Part shown: positions 34,511 through 42,806 of the stretch, piece by piece | Numbering within the stretch: position 1 is the first letter of the stretch | How the letters are laid out: each line of letters starts with the position of its first letter | Assembly: GCA_007131725.1 (NCBI GenBank) | Contig: SLPZ01000042.1 | Span: 1-44,497 of the forward strand | DNA from: Balneolaceae bacterium | GTDB lineage: Bacteria; Bacteroidota; Rhodothermia; Balneolales; Balneolaceae | Reading direction: 5' to 3' | Length of the DNA stretch: 44,497 nucleotides | Notes under the pieces: generated by a model | The model's input: the letters and a program-made list of their open reading frames with translations, nothing else | Databases searched by the model: none | Told to the model about the DNA's origin: nothing | Program-made: the position numbers and the translations under genes

Positions 34511-34557
34511 GTATTTCCTCGGCGAAATAAGCCCTTTGGGAGAAGTTGACAAAAGGC

Positions 34558-34592
34558 AGTTGACAGTTGACAAATTTTGTCAACTGTCAACT
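34558..34592. terminator. Near-perfect 17-bp-arm palindrome between convergent gltB and pgk (candidate bidirectional terminator)
   Basis: agttgacagttgacaaa-t-tttgtcaactgtcaact. Confidence 0.6.
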
Positions 34593-34709
34593 CAATATCG
34601 ACAAAATGTTGGTATTAACGGCGCTTTAAGCGCCTAAATTTCAGCAACATGGTACTAACACAAGCGGACGCTTGCGCCAGTTATGAGACAGGCGGACGCT
34701 CCTGATTTG

Positions 34710-34749
34710 AGCGACTCTGCCAGGAGCTGTCGCACTCTGGCAGGTCGCT
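34710..34749. repeat. Imperfect inverted repeat downstream of pgk
   Basis: agcgactctgccag (34710-34723) vs ctggcaggtcgct (34737-34749); one-nt bulge. Confidence 0.6.
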
Positions 34750-34772
34750 AAATTTGTTATGATCTGAAGTGT

Positions 34773-35966
34773 TTACTTATCCGTAAGTGCAGCAACGCCT
34801 GGGAGCTCCTTGCCTTCCAGGTATTCAAGACTTGCCCCGCCACCTGTCGAGACGTGAGAAACTTTATCTTCAAGTCCGGCTTTCTTGATGGCCGATGACG
34901 AATCACCGCCTCCGATAATTGAGGTGGCTCCGTTTTCCGTTGCGGCTGCCAGTGCTTTGGCCACTTCAAACGTGCCTTCCGCAAAATTTGGCATTTCAAA
35001 CACGCCCATCGGGCCGTTCCAGACAATCGTCTGCGCATTTTTGATCTGGTTGCCAAACGCCACAACCGACTGCGGGCCAATATCCAGCGCCATCCATCCA
35101 TCTTCAATACCGTCTTCATCCACAACTTTGTGATCGGCATCGTTATTAAACTCTTTGGCCACAACCGAATCAATAGGCAGTAAAAAGCTTACTCCGGCCT
35201 CTTCAGCTTTTTTCATCAGTTCACCGGCAAGTTCAACTTTGTCTTCCTCAACCAGGGAATTTCCAATAGGCAGGCCTTTGGCTTTATAGAATGTGTAGGT
35301 CATGCCGCCTCCAATCAAAATGCTGTCTACTTTAGAAAGGAGATTGTCGATTACTCCAATTTTATCCGATACTTTCGCTCCGCCCAGAATGGCCACAAAC
35401 GGGCGCCTGGGATTATTTACACTCTCTTCGAGATATTGAATTTCTTTTTCGAGCAGGAAACCCGAAACTGAAGGCTGCAGGTATTCGGTTACGCCGGCCA
35501 CTGAAGAATGCGCACGATGGCTGCTGCCGAATGCATCATTCACAAAAAGATCGGCGCCTTTTGCCAGCTCTTTAGAAAATTCGGGATCATTTTTCTTCTC
35601 TCCGGGATGGAACCGCACATTTTCGAGCAGTACAATTTCACCTGCTTTTGCCTTGTTAACCACCGCATCACGCTTTTCTCCGATGCAGTCTTCGCCAAAG
35701 TGAACCGGCACATCCACCAGTGTTGCCAGGTGATCGGCCACCGGTTTTAGGCTGAATTGAGGGTCTGGTTCGTTTGCCGGCCTGCCGAGGTGGCTGGTCA
35801 AAATCAGTTTTGCCCCGGCATCAACCACAAATTTGATTGATTTCAGTGCCTGGACAATACGGTTATCGTCACTAATTACACCCTCTTTTATGGGAACATT
35901 AAAATCTACTCTCATTAAAACCGTTTTCCCTTCCAGTTCTATATCATTTAAAGTTAGTTTTGCCAT
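34773..35966 (-). CDS. pgk: Phosphoglycerate kinase
   Basis: [68 protein letters not shown]. Confidence 0.98.
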   Translation of the reverse strand: MAKLTLNDIELEGKTVLMRVDFNVPIKEGVISDDNRIVQALKSIKFVVDAGAKLILTSHLGRPANEPDPQFSLKPVADHLATLVDVPVHFGEDCIGEKRDAVVNKAKAGEIVLLENVRFHPGEKKNDPEFSKELAKGADLFVNDAFGSSHRAHSSVAGVTEYLQPSVSGFLLEKEIQYLEESVNNPRRPFVAILGGAKVSDKIGVIDNLLSKVDSILIGGGMTYTFYKAKGLPIGNSLVEEDKVELAGELMKKAEEAGVSFLLPIDSVVAKEFNNDADHKVVDEDGIEDGWMALDIGPQSVVAFGNQIKNAQTIVWNGPMGVFEMPNFAEGTFEVAKALAAATENGATSIIGGGDSSSAIKKAGLEDKVSHVSTGGGASLEYLEGKELPGVAALTDK

Positions 35967-36162
35967 TTTTTTTGATCTTTATTTAAATGTTATCAATCCC
36001 TTAAAAATACGGCGAAAGCATGGGTATTGGAAGAAAAAAGAGCTAAAAAGCTGAATAAATTTCGGAGATGGTTTCTGGATAAACCCAATGAGTTTCGCTG
36101 CTGTTTTTATCCGGCATTTTAAATATTTTGCACGCACACAAATTCAAACAACACATCAGGTA

Positions 36163-37323
36163 ATGGATTCAGTTTATTTTGACAATGCAGCCACAACCGC
36201 CGTGGATGAACGGGTGATGGAAGAAATGCTTCCCTATTTTAACCGGCATTTTGGAAATGCAGATTCACCCCATCAGCTCGGGCGGGCTTCCAAAGTAGCC
36301 ATCGAAGACGCCCGGGAGTTGATAGCCGAATTAATCGGTGCAGAACCTTCTGAAGTCATATTTACAAGCGGCGGTACTGAAAGTGATAATACAGCTTTGA
36401 AAGGTGTGGTTGCTGCAACCCGGAAAACCGAAGTCATCACATCCCCCGTCGAACATCACGCAGTTATCCATCCTGCCGAATCGCTGAAAATGCAGGGTGT
36501 CAAGGTCATCTATCTGGAGCCTGGACGAGACGGCATCATCCATCCGGAGCAGGTTGCAGAAGCCATTACTGAAGACACAGCCATCGTTTCGCTGATGCAC
36601 GTAAACAACGAGCTTGGGTCCGTTAACCCGATCAAAGAAATCGCGGAAATTTGCCATGAGAGGCGTGTGCCCTTTCATTCCGATACGGTGCAGAGTGTGG
36701 GAAAAATCCCGGTAAATGTGAAAGAGCTGGGTATGGATGCACTGAGCATCAGCGGTCATAAAATTTACGGGCCGAAAGGTGTAGGTGTTTTATACGTGAA
36801 AAACGGCACTCCATGGATTCCCTGGCTGCAGGGCGGTTCCCAGGAACGCAGGCGGCGCGGCGGAACCTCAAATGTTACCGGAATAGTGGGCTTGGCCTCT
36901 GCACTCCGTTTTGCGGTGGATGAGATGAACGATCATCAAAAACATTTCGAAGTATTGCGCAAAGAAATGCTCGAAGGTTTAAGCCTGCATTTTGAAGGAC
37001 GTTATCAGATCAACGGACCGAAAACCGGCGGTGTCCCGCACATTTTAAATATCGGGTTCATCACCCCCGACCAAAAGGGCCTGGATGGTGAAATGCTGCT
37101 GCTTAATCTCGATATCGATGGTATTTGTGTCTCCAACGGGTCTGCCTGCACATCGGGCGCCACAGAACCCTCACATGTTTTGAAGGGAATTGGCGTGCCT
37201 GATGAGATTGCCAATTCAAGTATCCGCATCAGTTTTGGAAAGCAGAACACGGTTGAAGAAGTACGGCTATTCGTCGATAAGCTGGAAAAAATTCTTGATA
37301 GAATGATGGCTGCTGCGATTTGA
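36163..37323 (+). CDS. Cysteine desulfurase (NifS/IscS family)
   Basis: VYFDNAATTAVDERVMEEMLPYF, SISGHKIYGPKGVGVLYV, SNGSACTSGATEPSHVL; likely start is the internal Met at 36163 of ORF 36088-37323. Confidence 0.93.
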   Translation: MDSVYFDNAATTAVDERVMEEMLPYFNRHFGNADSPHQLGRASKVAIEDARELIAELIGAEPSEVIFTSGGTESDNTALKGVVAATRKTEVITSPVEHHAVIHPAESLKMQGVKVIYLEPGRDGIIHPEQVAEAITEDTAIVSLMHVNNELGSVNPIKEIAEICHERRVPFHSDTVQSVGKIPVNVKELGMDALSISGHKIYGPKGVGVLYVKNGTPWIPWLQGGSQERRRRGGTSNVTGIVGLASALRFAVDEMNDHQKHFEVLRKEMLEGLSLHFEGRYQINGPKTGGVPHILNIGFITPDQKGLDGEMLLLNLDIDGICVSNGSACTSGATEPSHVLKGIGVPDEIANSSIRISFGKQNTVEEVRLFVDKLEKILDRMMAAAI

Positions 37324-37481
37324 TTTATCAGCAATCATGTTGACAACTTAGGTTCATTTCACTGATAAGGCATTTGTTGATAGGTGTAATTTCATACCCC
37401 TAATCTTCTTTTATTTCACTTTAAAAATACTATCTTTCCGAAACGGCCTTTATAAAAACTCTCACTTAACAGAATACATTT

Positions 37482-38135
37482 ATGGGAAAGAAAATTGCTT
37501 TAGGATGCCTCGTAGCAGCCCTTGTAGTTGTTGTTGGCGGCGGATTTTTGGGATACACTTTTTTTGTAAAACCTTTGATGGGCGGCGTTTCTGCTCTTCA
37601 GGATATTCATGAAAAGAATGAACAAATCGTCAATCAGTCTTCATACACACCACCTGAGGAAGGCGAACTCAGTGAGGACCAGGTTGACCGATTTGTGAAT
37701 GTGCAGCGTGAAATTCGTGCAGGCCTGGAAAATATACTCACCGAATTCCAGGAGAAGTATGAGGAGCTTGGCACCGAACTGGAAGATCGCGACCCTACCA
37801 TCCGTGAGATGATGAATATTTACGGTGACCTCGTCGGCCTCTATTCCGATGCCAAACAGGTGCAGGTAGATGCCCTGAACAACCACGGATTTTCGCTCGA
37901 AGAGTACCGGTTTGTGCAGCAGTCGTTCTACCAGGCCCTGGGGGTTGAACTTTTCTCCTACAACATCGACATGATGGCCAAAGCCGCAAGCGAAGGAAAT
38001 TACAACATCAATATTGAGGATTTTGAAACCAAACAGGCGGAGATGGAGCGAGTGCCCGAACGCAACAGGGAGCTTGTTGCGCCCTATACCGACGATATCG
38101 AAGACTGGGTAGTCTTTGCCTGGTGGGGCCTCTGA
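37482..38135 (+). CDS. Hypothetical membrane-anchored protein
   Basis: 217 aa, N-terminal TM/signal anchor (IALGCLVAALVVVVGGGFLGYTFF), no family recognised. Confidence 0.7.
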   Translation: MGKKIALGCLVAALVVVVGGGFLGYTFFVKPLMGGVSALQDIHEKNEQIVNQSSYTPPEEGELSEDQVDRFVNVQREIRAGLENILTEFQEKYEELGTELEDRDPTIREMMNIYGDLVGLYSDAKQVQVDALNNHGFSLEEYRFVQQSFYQALGVELFSYNIDMMAKAASEGNYNINIEDFETKQAEMERVPERNRELVAPYTDDIEDWVVFAWWGL

Positions 38136-38149
38136 TTCATATTCTGAGA

Positions 38150-38216
38150 ATTCGTGGCACCACTTTTTAAAAGGTAACTTTTATTTTATATACATCTTCT
38201 TAGTGGTGCCACGAAT
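38150..38216. repeat. Long-armed inverted repeat, 15-bp perfect arms
   Basis: attcgtggcaccact (38150-38164) and agtggtgccacgaat (38202-38216). Confidence 0.8.
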
Positions 38217-38277
38217 AAGCAAACCTGCAAGAACCGCAATGCCGCTGTAAAAACTCTTCATCAAAAACTGAAAATTC

Positions 38278-38814
38278 ATGAATATTTGTGTCTATTGCGG
38301 CTCTTCTGCAGGAAATGATCCCTCCATTATAGAACAGGCTGAAGTGTTTGGCAGACAGCTTGGATCCCGGGGTCACAGGCTTATTTACGGCGGGGCATCC
38401 ATCGGAATTATGGGACGTCTGGCCGATGCAGTATTGTCAGCCGGCGGAGAGGTTATCGGTGTCATTCCAAAAGGCCTTTTCAGAAGAGAAGTGCCCCACC
38501 AGGGAATTACCGAGCTGATTGCCGTAAACGACATGCATCAGAGAAAATCGGAAATGGCCTCGCGGGCTGATGCTTTTGTTGCCCTGCCCGGCGGATTCGG
38601 CACCCTTGAAGAGCTACTCGAAATCATCACCTGGAACCAGATCGGCATACTAAAAAAACCGGTGGTAGTACTGAACCTGAACGGTTTTTTTGATCCACTT
38701 CTCTCCATGATCGATCACGCCATGGCAACCGGATTCATCAAACAAAAAAACGGAGATATCCTGAAAGTGGCCAATTCTGTTGATGAATGCCTGCAGCTCT
38801 GCGAAGGGCGGTGA
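38278..38814 (+). CDS. LOG family (TIGR00730-type) protein
   Basis: NICVYCGSSAGNDP, LIYGGASIGIMGRLADAVL, MHQRKSEMASRADAFVALPGGFGTLEELLEIITWNQIGI (PGGxGTxxE). Confidence 0.94.
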   Translation: MNICVYCGSSAGNDPSIIEQAEVFGRQLGSRGHRLIYGGASIGIMGRLADAVLSAGGEVIGVIPKGLFRREVPHQGITELIAVNDMHQRKSEMASRADAFVALPGGFGTLEELLEIITWNQIGILKKPVVVLNLNGFFDPLLSMIDHAMATGFIKQKNGDILKVANSVDECLQLCEGR

Positions 38815-38980
38815 TTTGTTGTGATAAAAACTCTTTTGGTATTTTACAAATGGCTTTACTGAAAACTTTGCAGGTATTCTGTTCAAAGTAAATTAAATCC
38901 TCTCTTGAGAGACTGTGAGAAAATTCCGGTTCAAATAGTGATGACATTAAATTTTTTATGTATTGAATGGTTTTCAAGAG

Positions 38981-39130
38981 CTCCCCTCCTTGTCACACCG
39001 TTTTTTGGTGTGATAGGGAGCGGCCGGGGGTAGGTCCGAAAAGGCAGACACCGTATCAGGGCTCAAAACTTAAATTTTTATGCCTTGACGCTTGAAGGAC
39101 TTCCGCTACGCTCCAGACGCTTCAAGGTCA
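38981..39130. repeat. Intergenic repeat cluster with two imperfect hairpins
   Basis: tcacacc-gttttttg-ggtgtga within ctcccct...agggag; tgacgcttgaag (39086-39097) vs cttcaaggtca (39120-39130). Confidence 0.55.
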
Positions 39131-39141
39131 TTTTTTAGTAT

Positions 39142-39177
39142 AAGACCTGACAGGTTTTGAGAAACCTGTCAGGTCTT
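39142..39177. terminator. Perfect 16-bp stem hairpin with tgag loop (Bacteroidota-style intergenic repeat / possible terminator)
   Basis: aagacctgacaggttt-tgag-aaacctgtcaggtctt. Confidence 0.7.
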
Positions 39178-39303
39178 TGTTCGACGAATGAAACATGACT
39201 GGTCACTCTCTCAACTCTTTTAAAACTTTTTCTTTCTTAATAGGTGCCCTCCATTTCCCGCGTGTAATATCAACAGTCATCAACTCAAACCAAGACTAAA
39301 AGA

Positions 39304-40560
39304 ATGTACCGATTTCACATTTACCTTCTTCCATTGTTGTTGATATTGTTCATATCAGGATGCGATCTGTTCAGCTCTGCGGGCGGAACAGATAAAACCG
39401 AACGGGAGCTGCCCCGCGAATTCTCCGCACAGGAAAAACTGGTTGCAGAAGCGTCCAACGATTTTTCTTTCCGCCTACTCAATTTGCTTCATGAAAAAGA
39501 GGGAAACCAGCCATTTTTCGTTTCACCCCTCAGCATTTCCACCGCATTTGCAATGGCACTGAACGGTGCAGACGGTGATACCTACGAGCAGATGCGCGAC
39601 TTTTTTGGCTACTCCGGCATGACCAACGAAGAGATCAACCGGGCGTATCGCGATCTGATTGAACTGCTGACCACACTCGATCCGAAAGTAGTGATGAACA
39701 TCGCCAACTCGATATGGGTAAGAGAAGATTTTCAGGTACTCGAGGATTTCCTGGAACGAAACAGAACTTATTTCGATGCCGAGGTATCACGGCTCGATTT
39801 CAGCAAGCCCGAAGCGCCCGACATCATCAACGCCTGGATTGAGCAAAAGACGAAAGGGCTGATTGAAGAGATGATTAATGAGATCGACCCACTTGTGGTG
39901 ATGTACCTGATTAACGCCATCTATTTTAACGGAGACTGGACTGTACAGTTTGATCCGGATGAGACTGAAGACCGCCGGTTTTACCGGGATGACGACACCA
40001 CCATAGAAGTACCCACGATGACCGGCCGCCACGAATTCCGTTATTATCTGGGAGATGACTGGACGGCGCTGGATATGTGGTACGGCGATGCCGGTTTTTC
40101 GTTCACAGCTTTGATGCCGGCTGAAGACGCCGCTCTGCAAGAGCTGATCCCGGATTTAACGATAGCACGCTTTCAATCCATCACCAGCCGGCTTGAGCAG
40201 GATACCATCAATGTTTTCATGCCAAAGTTTGAGCTGGATTATGAGATTGACGATTTTCCTTTCGACCTGATGGAAATGGGTTTAACGCTTCCTTTTGATT
40301 CGTTTGAAGCAGATTTTTCCAGGATTACCGATATCCAGCAAATTTATATTTCTGATGTGATGCACCGTGCGGTTATCAAGCTGGATGAGGAGGGAAGTGA
40401 AGCGGCTGCAGTTACCGTCATCGAATTCAGAGAACTCAGTGCCGGAGGCGGTGGCAAACATTATCTGACCATCCGCCTCGACCGGCCGTTCCTCTTCTTT
40501 ATCCGGGAAAACAGCTCCAATACCATTTTGTTTATGGGAGCTTATACGGGTTTTGAGTGA
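39304..40560 (+). CDS. Serpin family protein, predicted lipoprotein
   Basis: Lipobox LLLILFISGCDLF; NDFSFRLLNLLHEKEGNQPFFVSPLSISTAFAMALNGA; hinge EEGSEAAAVTVIEF; RPFLFFIRENSSNTILFMG. Confidence 0.93.
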   Translation: MYRFHIYLLPLLLILFISGCDLFSSAGGTDKTERELPREFSAQEKLVAEASNDFSFRLLNLLHEKEGNQPFFVSPLSISTAFAMALNGADGDTYEQMRDFFGYSGMTNEEINRAYRDLIELLTTLDPKVVMNIANSIWVREDFQVLEDFLERNRTYFDAEVSRLDFSKPEAPDIINAWIEQKTKGLIEEMINEIDPLVVMYLINAIYFNGDWTVQFDPDETEDRRFYRDDDTTIEVPTMTGRHEFRYYLGDDWTALDMWYGDAGFSFTALMPAEDAALQELIPDLTIARFQSITSRLEQDTINVFMPKFELDYEIDDFPFDLMEMGLTLPFDSFEADFSRITDIQQIYISDVMHRAVIKLDEEGSEAAAVTVIEFRELSAGGGGKHYLTIRLDRPFLFFIRENSSNTILFMGAYTGFE

Positions 40561-40598
40561 GGGGTGTTGTTAGGATTATTTTGCATCAATCCGTCTGA

Positions 40599-40752
40599 CT
40601 TTTCGGACCCACCCCAACCCCTCCCTCCGGCGGAAAGCACGCCGCAAGGAGGGGCTTTTTTGTATGGCTGAAATTTCTGGAAAAAGACACCCCTTCCTTG
40701 TGGCGGTGCGTTGTTTTGCACCGACATAGGGAAGGGGCCGGGGGATGGGTTA
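40599..40752. repeat. Dispersed intergenic repeat cluster (cttttcggacccacccc ... ccccttcc...gggaaggggccgggggatgggt)
   Basis: Shares core with 25501-25517 and 39023-39045; G/C-rich inverted blocks flanking a non-coding stretch. Confidence 0.55.
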
Positions 40753-40904
40753 GTTCCATCTCCTGTTTCAACAAAAAATTTTGCACTATCAAAGTTTAAT
40801 TTCGATCATAAAACTCTTTTCACGCACAACAAAATTAATGAAGCAAATTTCGTAAATAAGACAAGTCCGTCTATGCGTACCAAAAAACCATGTTTCTTAA
40901 AATT

Positions 40905-40936
40905 TGTGGATAACTCTGTGGGAAAGTTGTGGATAA
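40905..40936 (-). promoter_or_regulatory. DnaA-box array, copy A (2 perfect TTATCCACA plus 1 degenerate)
   Basis: TGTGGATAA at 40905-40913 and 40928-40936, TGTGGGAAA at 40917-40925; reverse complement of consensus DnaA box TTATCCACA. Confidence 0.65.
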
Positions 40937-40952
40937 ATCAGCGATTTTTTTA

Positions 40953-40982
40953 TTGACAACCATTTGGAATTTGTATTAATTA
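40953..40982 (+). promoter_or_regulatory. Promoter-like element, copy A
   Basis: TTGACA (40953-40958) - 18 nt - TAATTA (40977-40982). Confidence 0.6.
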
Positions 40983-41000
40983 CAAGTGAGTACAGTCGTC

Positions 41001-41078
41001 ATGAATGCTACGGCAGAATTGATGAAGAGCTGGAAATCCGCAGCTTATTTGTTCAATGATTCCTACAAGATGAACTGA
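41001..41078 (+). CDS. Candidate 25-aa microprotein / structured sRNA, copy A
   Basis: MNATAELMKSWKSAAYLFNDSYKMN*; frame, start and stop kept in all three copies. Confidence 0.5.
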   Translation: MNATAELMKSWKSAAYLFNDSYKMN

Positions 41079-41084
41079 ATGAAT

Positions 41085-41103
41085 GTACTCCGGTACTTTT
41101 TTT
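41085..41103 (+). terminator. Intrinsic terminator-like hairpin, copy A
   Basis: GTAC-TCCG-GTAC followed by T7; c(UNCG)g loop. Confidence 0.6.
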
Positions 41104-41191
41104 ATGTCCGCCTGTTTTGTCCGATCTGCTTCAATTAAACTCCTTTTCTGATTACCAGCATTCTCTTAAAGCCACCATTCTTTAGTCGAAT

Positions 41192-41533
41192 CTACGGAGC
41201 AAACATTTCTAGCAACACCTTGAGTACTTTCTCTTCGGCTGAACTGCTTATTGTACCAAGTTTTTTTATCAAACGGCTTTTATCTACTGTACGAATTTGA
41301 TCTAAAACAATCTGCCCTTTTTTTCCTTGAAATGTAGTGGTGACCCGCGTTGGATAATTTTTGATTGTAGAAGTCATCGGCGCGATAATTACGGTTCTGA
41401 TATACTTATTCATTTCATCAGGAGAAATGATTAAACAGGGACGTGTTTTCTTAATTTCAGACCCTTTTGTCGGATCAAGCGAAATCTGATGAACTTCAAA
41501 CCTTCGGACCTGCTTACTTTCTACCATGTCCAC
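41192..41533 (-). CDS. Type II toxin-antitoxin system PemK/MazF family toxin
   Basis: RRFEVHQISLDPTKGSEIKKTRPCLIISPDEMNKYIRTVIIAPMTSTIKNYPTRV...KKGQIVLDQIRTVDKSRLIKKLG. Confidence 0.93.
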   Translation of the reverse strand: MDMVESKQVRRFEVHQISLDPTKGSEIKKTRPCLIISPDEMNKYIRTVIIAPMTSTIKNYPTRVTTTFQGKKGQIVLDQIRTVDKSRLIKKLGTISSSAEEKVLKVLLEMFAP

Positions 41534-41808
41534 TCAGCTTCATCCCACGCGGATGGTTTTTCAATTTCTTTTTGATCTAATAAGGCATCATCACCTTGTT
41601 CTGCCATCTTTTCGAAAGACGCCTCCCAATCTTTTCGGGCAGTTTCGGCAGACCGAAGGACAATTTCATTATCTCTGAGAATCATCTCAATTTCTTCGGT
41701 TAATCCACTTTCCTCAATCAGGGGTTTTGGAATTCGTACCCCCTGGGAGTTTCCAATACGAATTAATTTAGTTTTCATGGCTTCGGCGTTGTTTGAAATG
41801 ATACTCAA
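41521..41808 (-). CDS. AbrB/MazE family antitoxin
   Basis: MKTKLIRIGNSQGVRIPKPLIEESGL SpoVT-AbrB motif; overlaps toxin start. True start is likely the Met before KTKLIRIGNSQG. Confidence 0.9.
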   Translation of the reverse strand: MSIISNNAEAMKTKLIRIGNSQGVRIPKPLIEESGLTEEIEMILRDNEIVLRSAETARKDWEASFEKMAEQGDDALLDQKEIEKPSAWDEAEWTW

Positions 41809-42042
41809 ATATAATTACAATGTACTTACAGTCCAACGAAAGGTGTAAAGTTTTATTGAACCACTTAACTTATTTCGAACTCACGTTAATTTGCAGAGTC
41901 CCCTAAACATATATTTGAGGCCTCTTGAAATCTGTTCAGATCAAAAAAAATCAGTCTCCACGCACAACAAATTTGAATGGATAAATTTTATGGAATGTAC
42001 AAATCCACCAATAGGCTTCAGAAAGCGGTATTTCTCAAAATT

Positions 42043-42085
42043 TGTGGATAATTCTGTGCAAAAGTTGTGGGAAAGTTGTGGATAA
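42043..42085 (-). promoter_or_regulatory. DnaA-box array, copy B (2 perfect plus 2 degenerate)
   Basis: TGTGGATAA 42043-42051 and 42077-42085; TGTGCAAAA 42055-42063; TGTGGGAAA 42066-42074. Confidence 0.65.
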
Positions 42086-42101
42086 GTCAGTGATTTTTTT
42101 A

Positions 42102-42131
42102 TTGACAACCATTTGGAAATTGTGCTTATTA
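42102..42131 (+). promoter_or_regulatory. Promoter-like element, copy B
   Basis: TTGACA (42102-42107) - 18 nt - TTATTA (42126-42131). Confidence 0.6.
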
Positions 42132-42149
42132 TAACTGAGTACAGTCGTC

Positions 42150-42227
42150 ATGAATGCTACGGCAGGATTGATGAAAAGCTGGAAATCCGCAGCTTATTTA
42201 TTCGATGAATCCCACAAGATGAACTGA
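42150..42227 (+). CDS. Candidate 25-aa microprotein / structured sRNA, copy B
   Basis: MNATAGLMKSWKSAAYLFDESHKMN*. Confidence 0.5.
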   Translation: MNATAGLMKSWKSAAYLFDESHKMN

Positions 42228-42233
42228 ATGAAT

Positions 42234-42252
42234 GTACTCCGGTACTTTTTTT
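42234..42252 (+). terminator. Intrinsic terminator-like hairpin, copy B
   Basis: GTAC-TCCG-GTAC-T7. Confidence 0.6.
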
Positions 42253-42699
42253 ATACTCGCCTGTTTTTTTAGTCCTGCCGCTTCTAATCTCCTTTACTGA
42301 TTAGCCTTCGTAATTAAAGTCTTATGCCTGGTTTAACGGGCCTTGTAAACTAAGATAACAGCAACAGCTATCTCAGTAAACTGTGTTAATATTAATAGTC
42401 AACCCCAATGCTGAAAATGAAAGCTCGTTTTATTGCCACGGATTTACAGAACGTCACAGAATATTCCGTGCATTTCTGTGTTTCAGTGGCAATATTTCAA
42501 TATCTCTTGTGGGGGGCTTTCCTTTTCTTCAGAATTATCAACCCACAAGAATTTCTGTATAACCACAAATAGTTTAGTGCCTCTTGATATCTGGTCAGGT
42601 CAAAAAATCAGCCTCCGCGCACAGCAAAATTGAAGGTTCAAATTATATGGAAAAGACAAATCCCTTAATATGCCCCACAGTGCGTGATTCTTCAAAAAT

Positions 42700-42742
42700 T
42701 GTGGATAACTATGTGTAAAAGTTGTGGGAAAGTTGTGGATAA
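42700..42742 (-). promoter_or_regulatory. DnaA-box array, copy C (2 perfect plus 2 degenerate)
   Basis: TGTGGATAA 42700-42708 and 42734-42742; TGTGTAAAA 42712-42720; TGTGGGAAA 42723-42731. Confidence 0.65.
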
Positions 42743-42758
42743 ATCGATGATTTTTTTA

Positions 42759-42788
42759 TTGACAACCATTTGGAATTTGTGCTAATTA
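42759..42788 (+). promoter_or_regulatory. Promoter-like element, copy C
   Basis: TTGACA (42759-42764) - 18 nt - TAATTA (42783-42788). Confidence 0.6.
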
Positions 42789-42806
42789 CAAGTGAGTACA
42801 GTTGTC

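Larger units (their letters stand above)
40821..41118 (+). repeat. Three-copy composite unit, copy A
   Basis: From cacgcacaac to cgcctgtttt; shared with copies B and C (41920-42267, 42579-42924). Confidence 0.93.
41920..42267 (+). repeat. Three-copy composite unit, copy B
   Basis: From gcctcttgaaatctg to cgcctgtttt; the extra ~40 bp of 5' homology (gcctcttga.atctg.tca) is shared only with copy C. Confidence 0.93.

Noticed and set aside
40711-40956. 81-aa ORF overlapping copy A, and the similar 64-aa ORF 41891-42085 in copy B (both reading KFVDNSV.KLW)
   Set aside because: The shared peptide is the DnaA-box array read in frame; copy C has a stop there (NYV*) and the 11-bp step changes the frame between A and B, so coding is not conserved.
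42433-42493. Inverted pair attgccac / gtggcaat
   Set aside because: Only 8-bp arms, no other support; too weak to call an element.
42433-42633. 66-aa ORF between copies B and C
   Set aside because: No family signal, runs into copy C, not present at the other copies.
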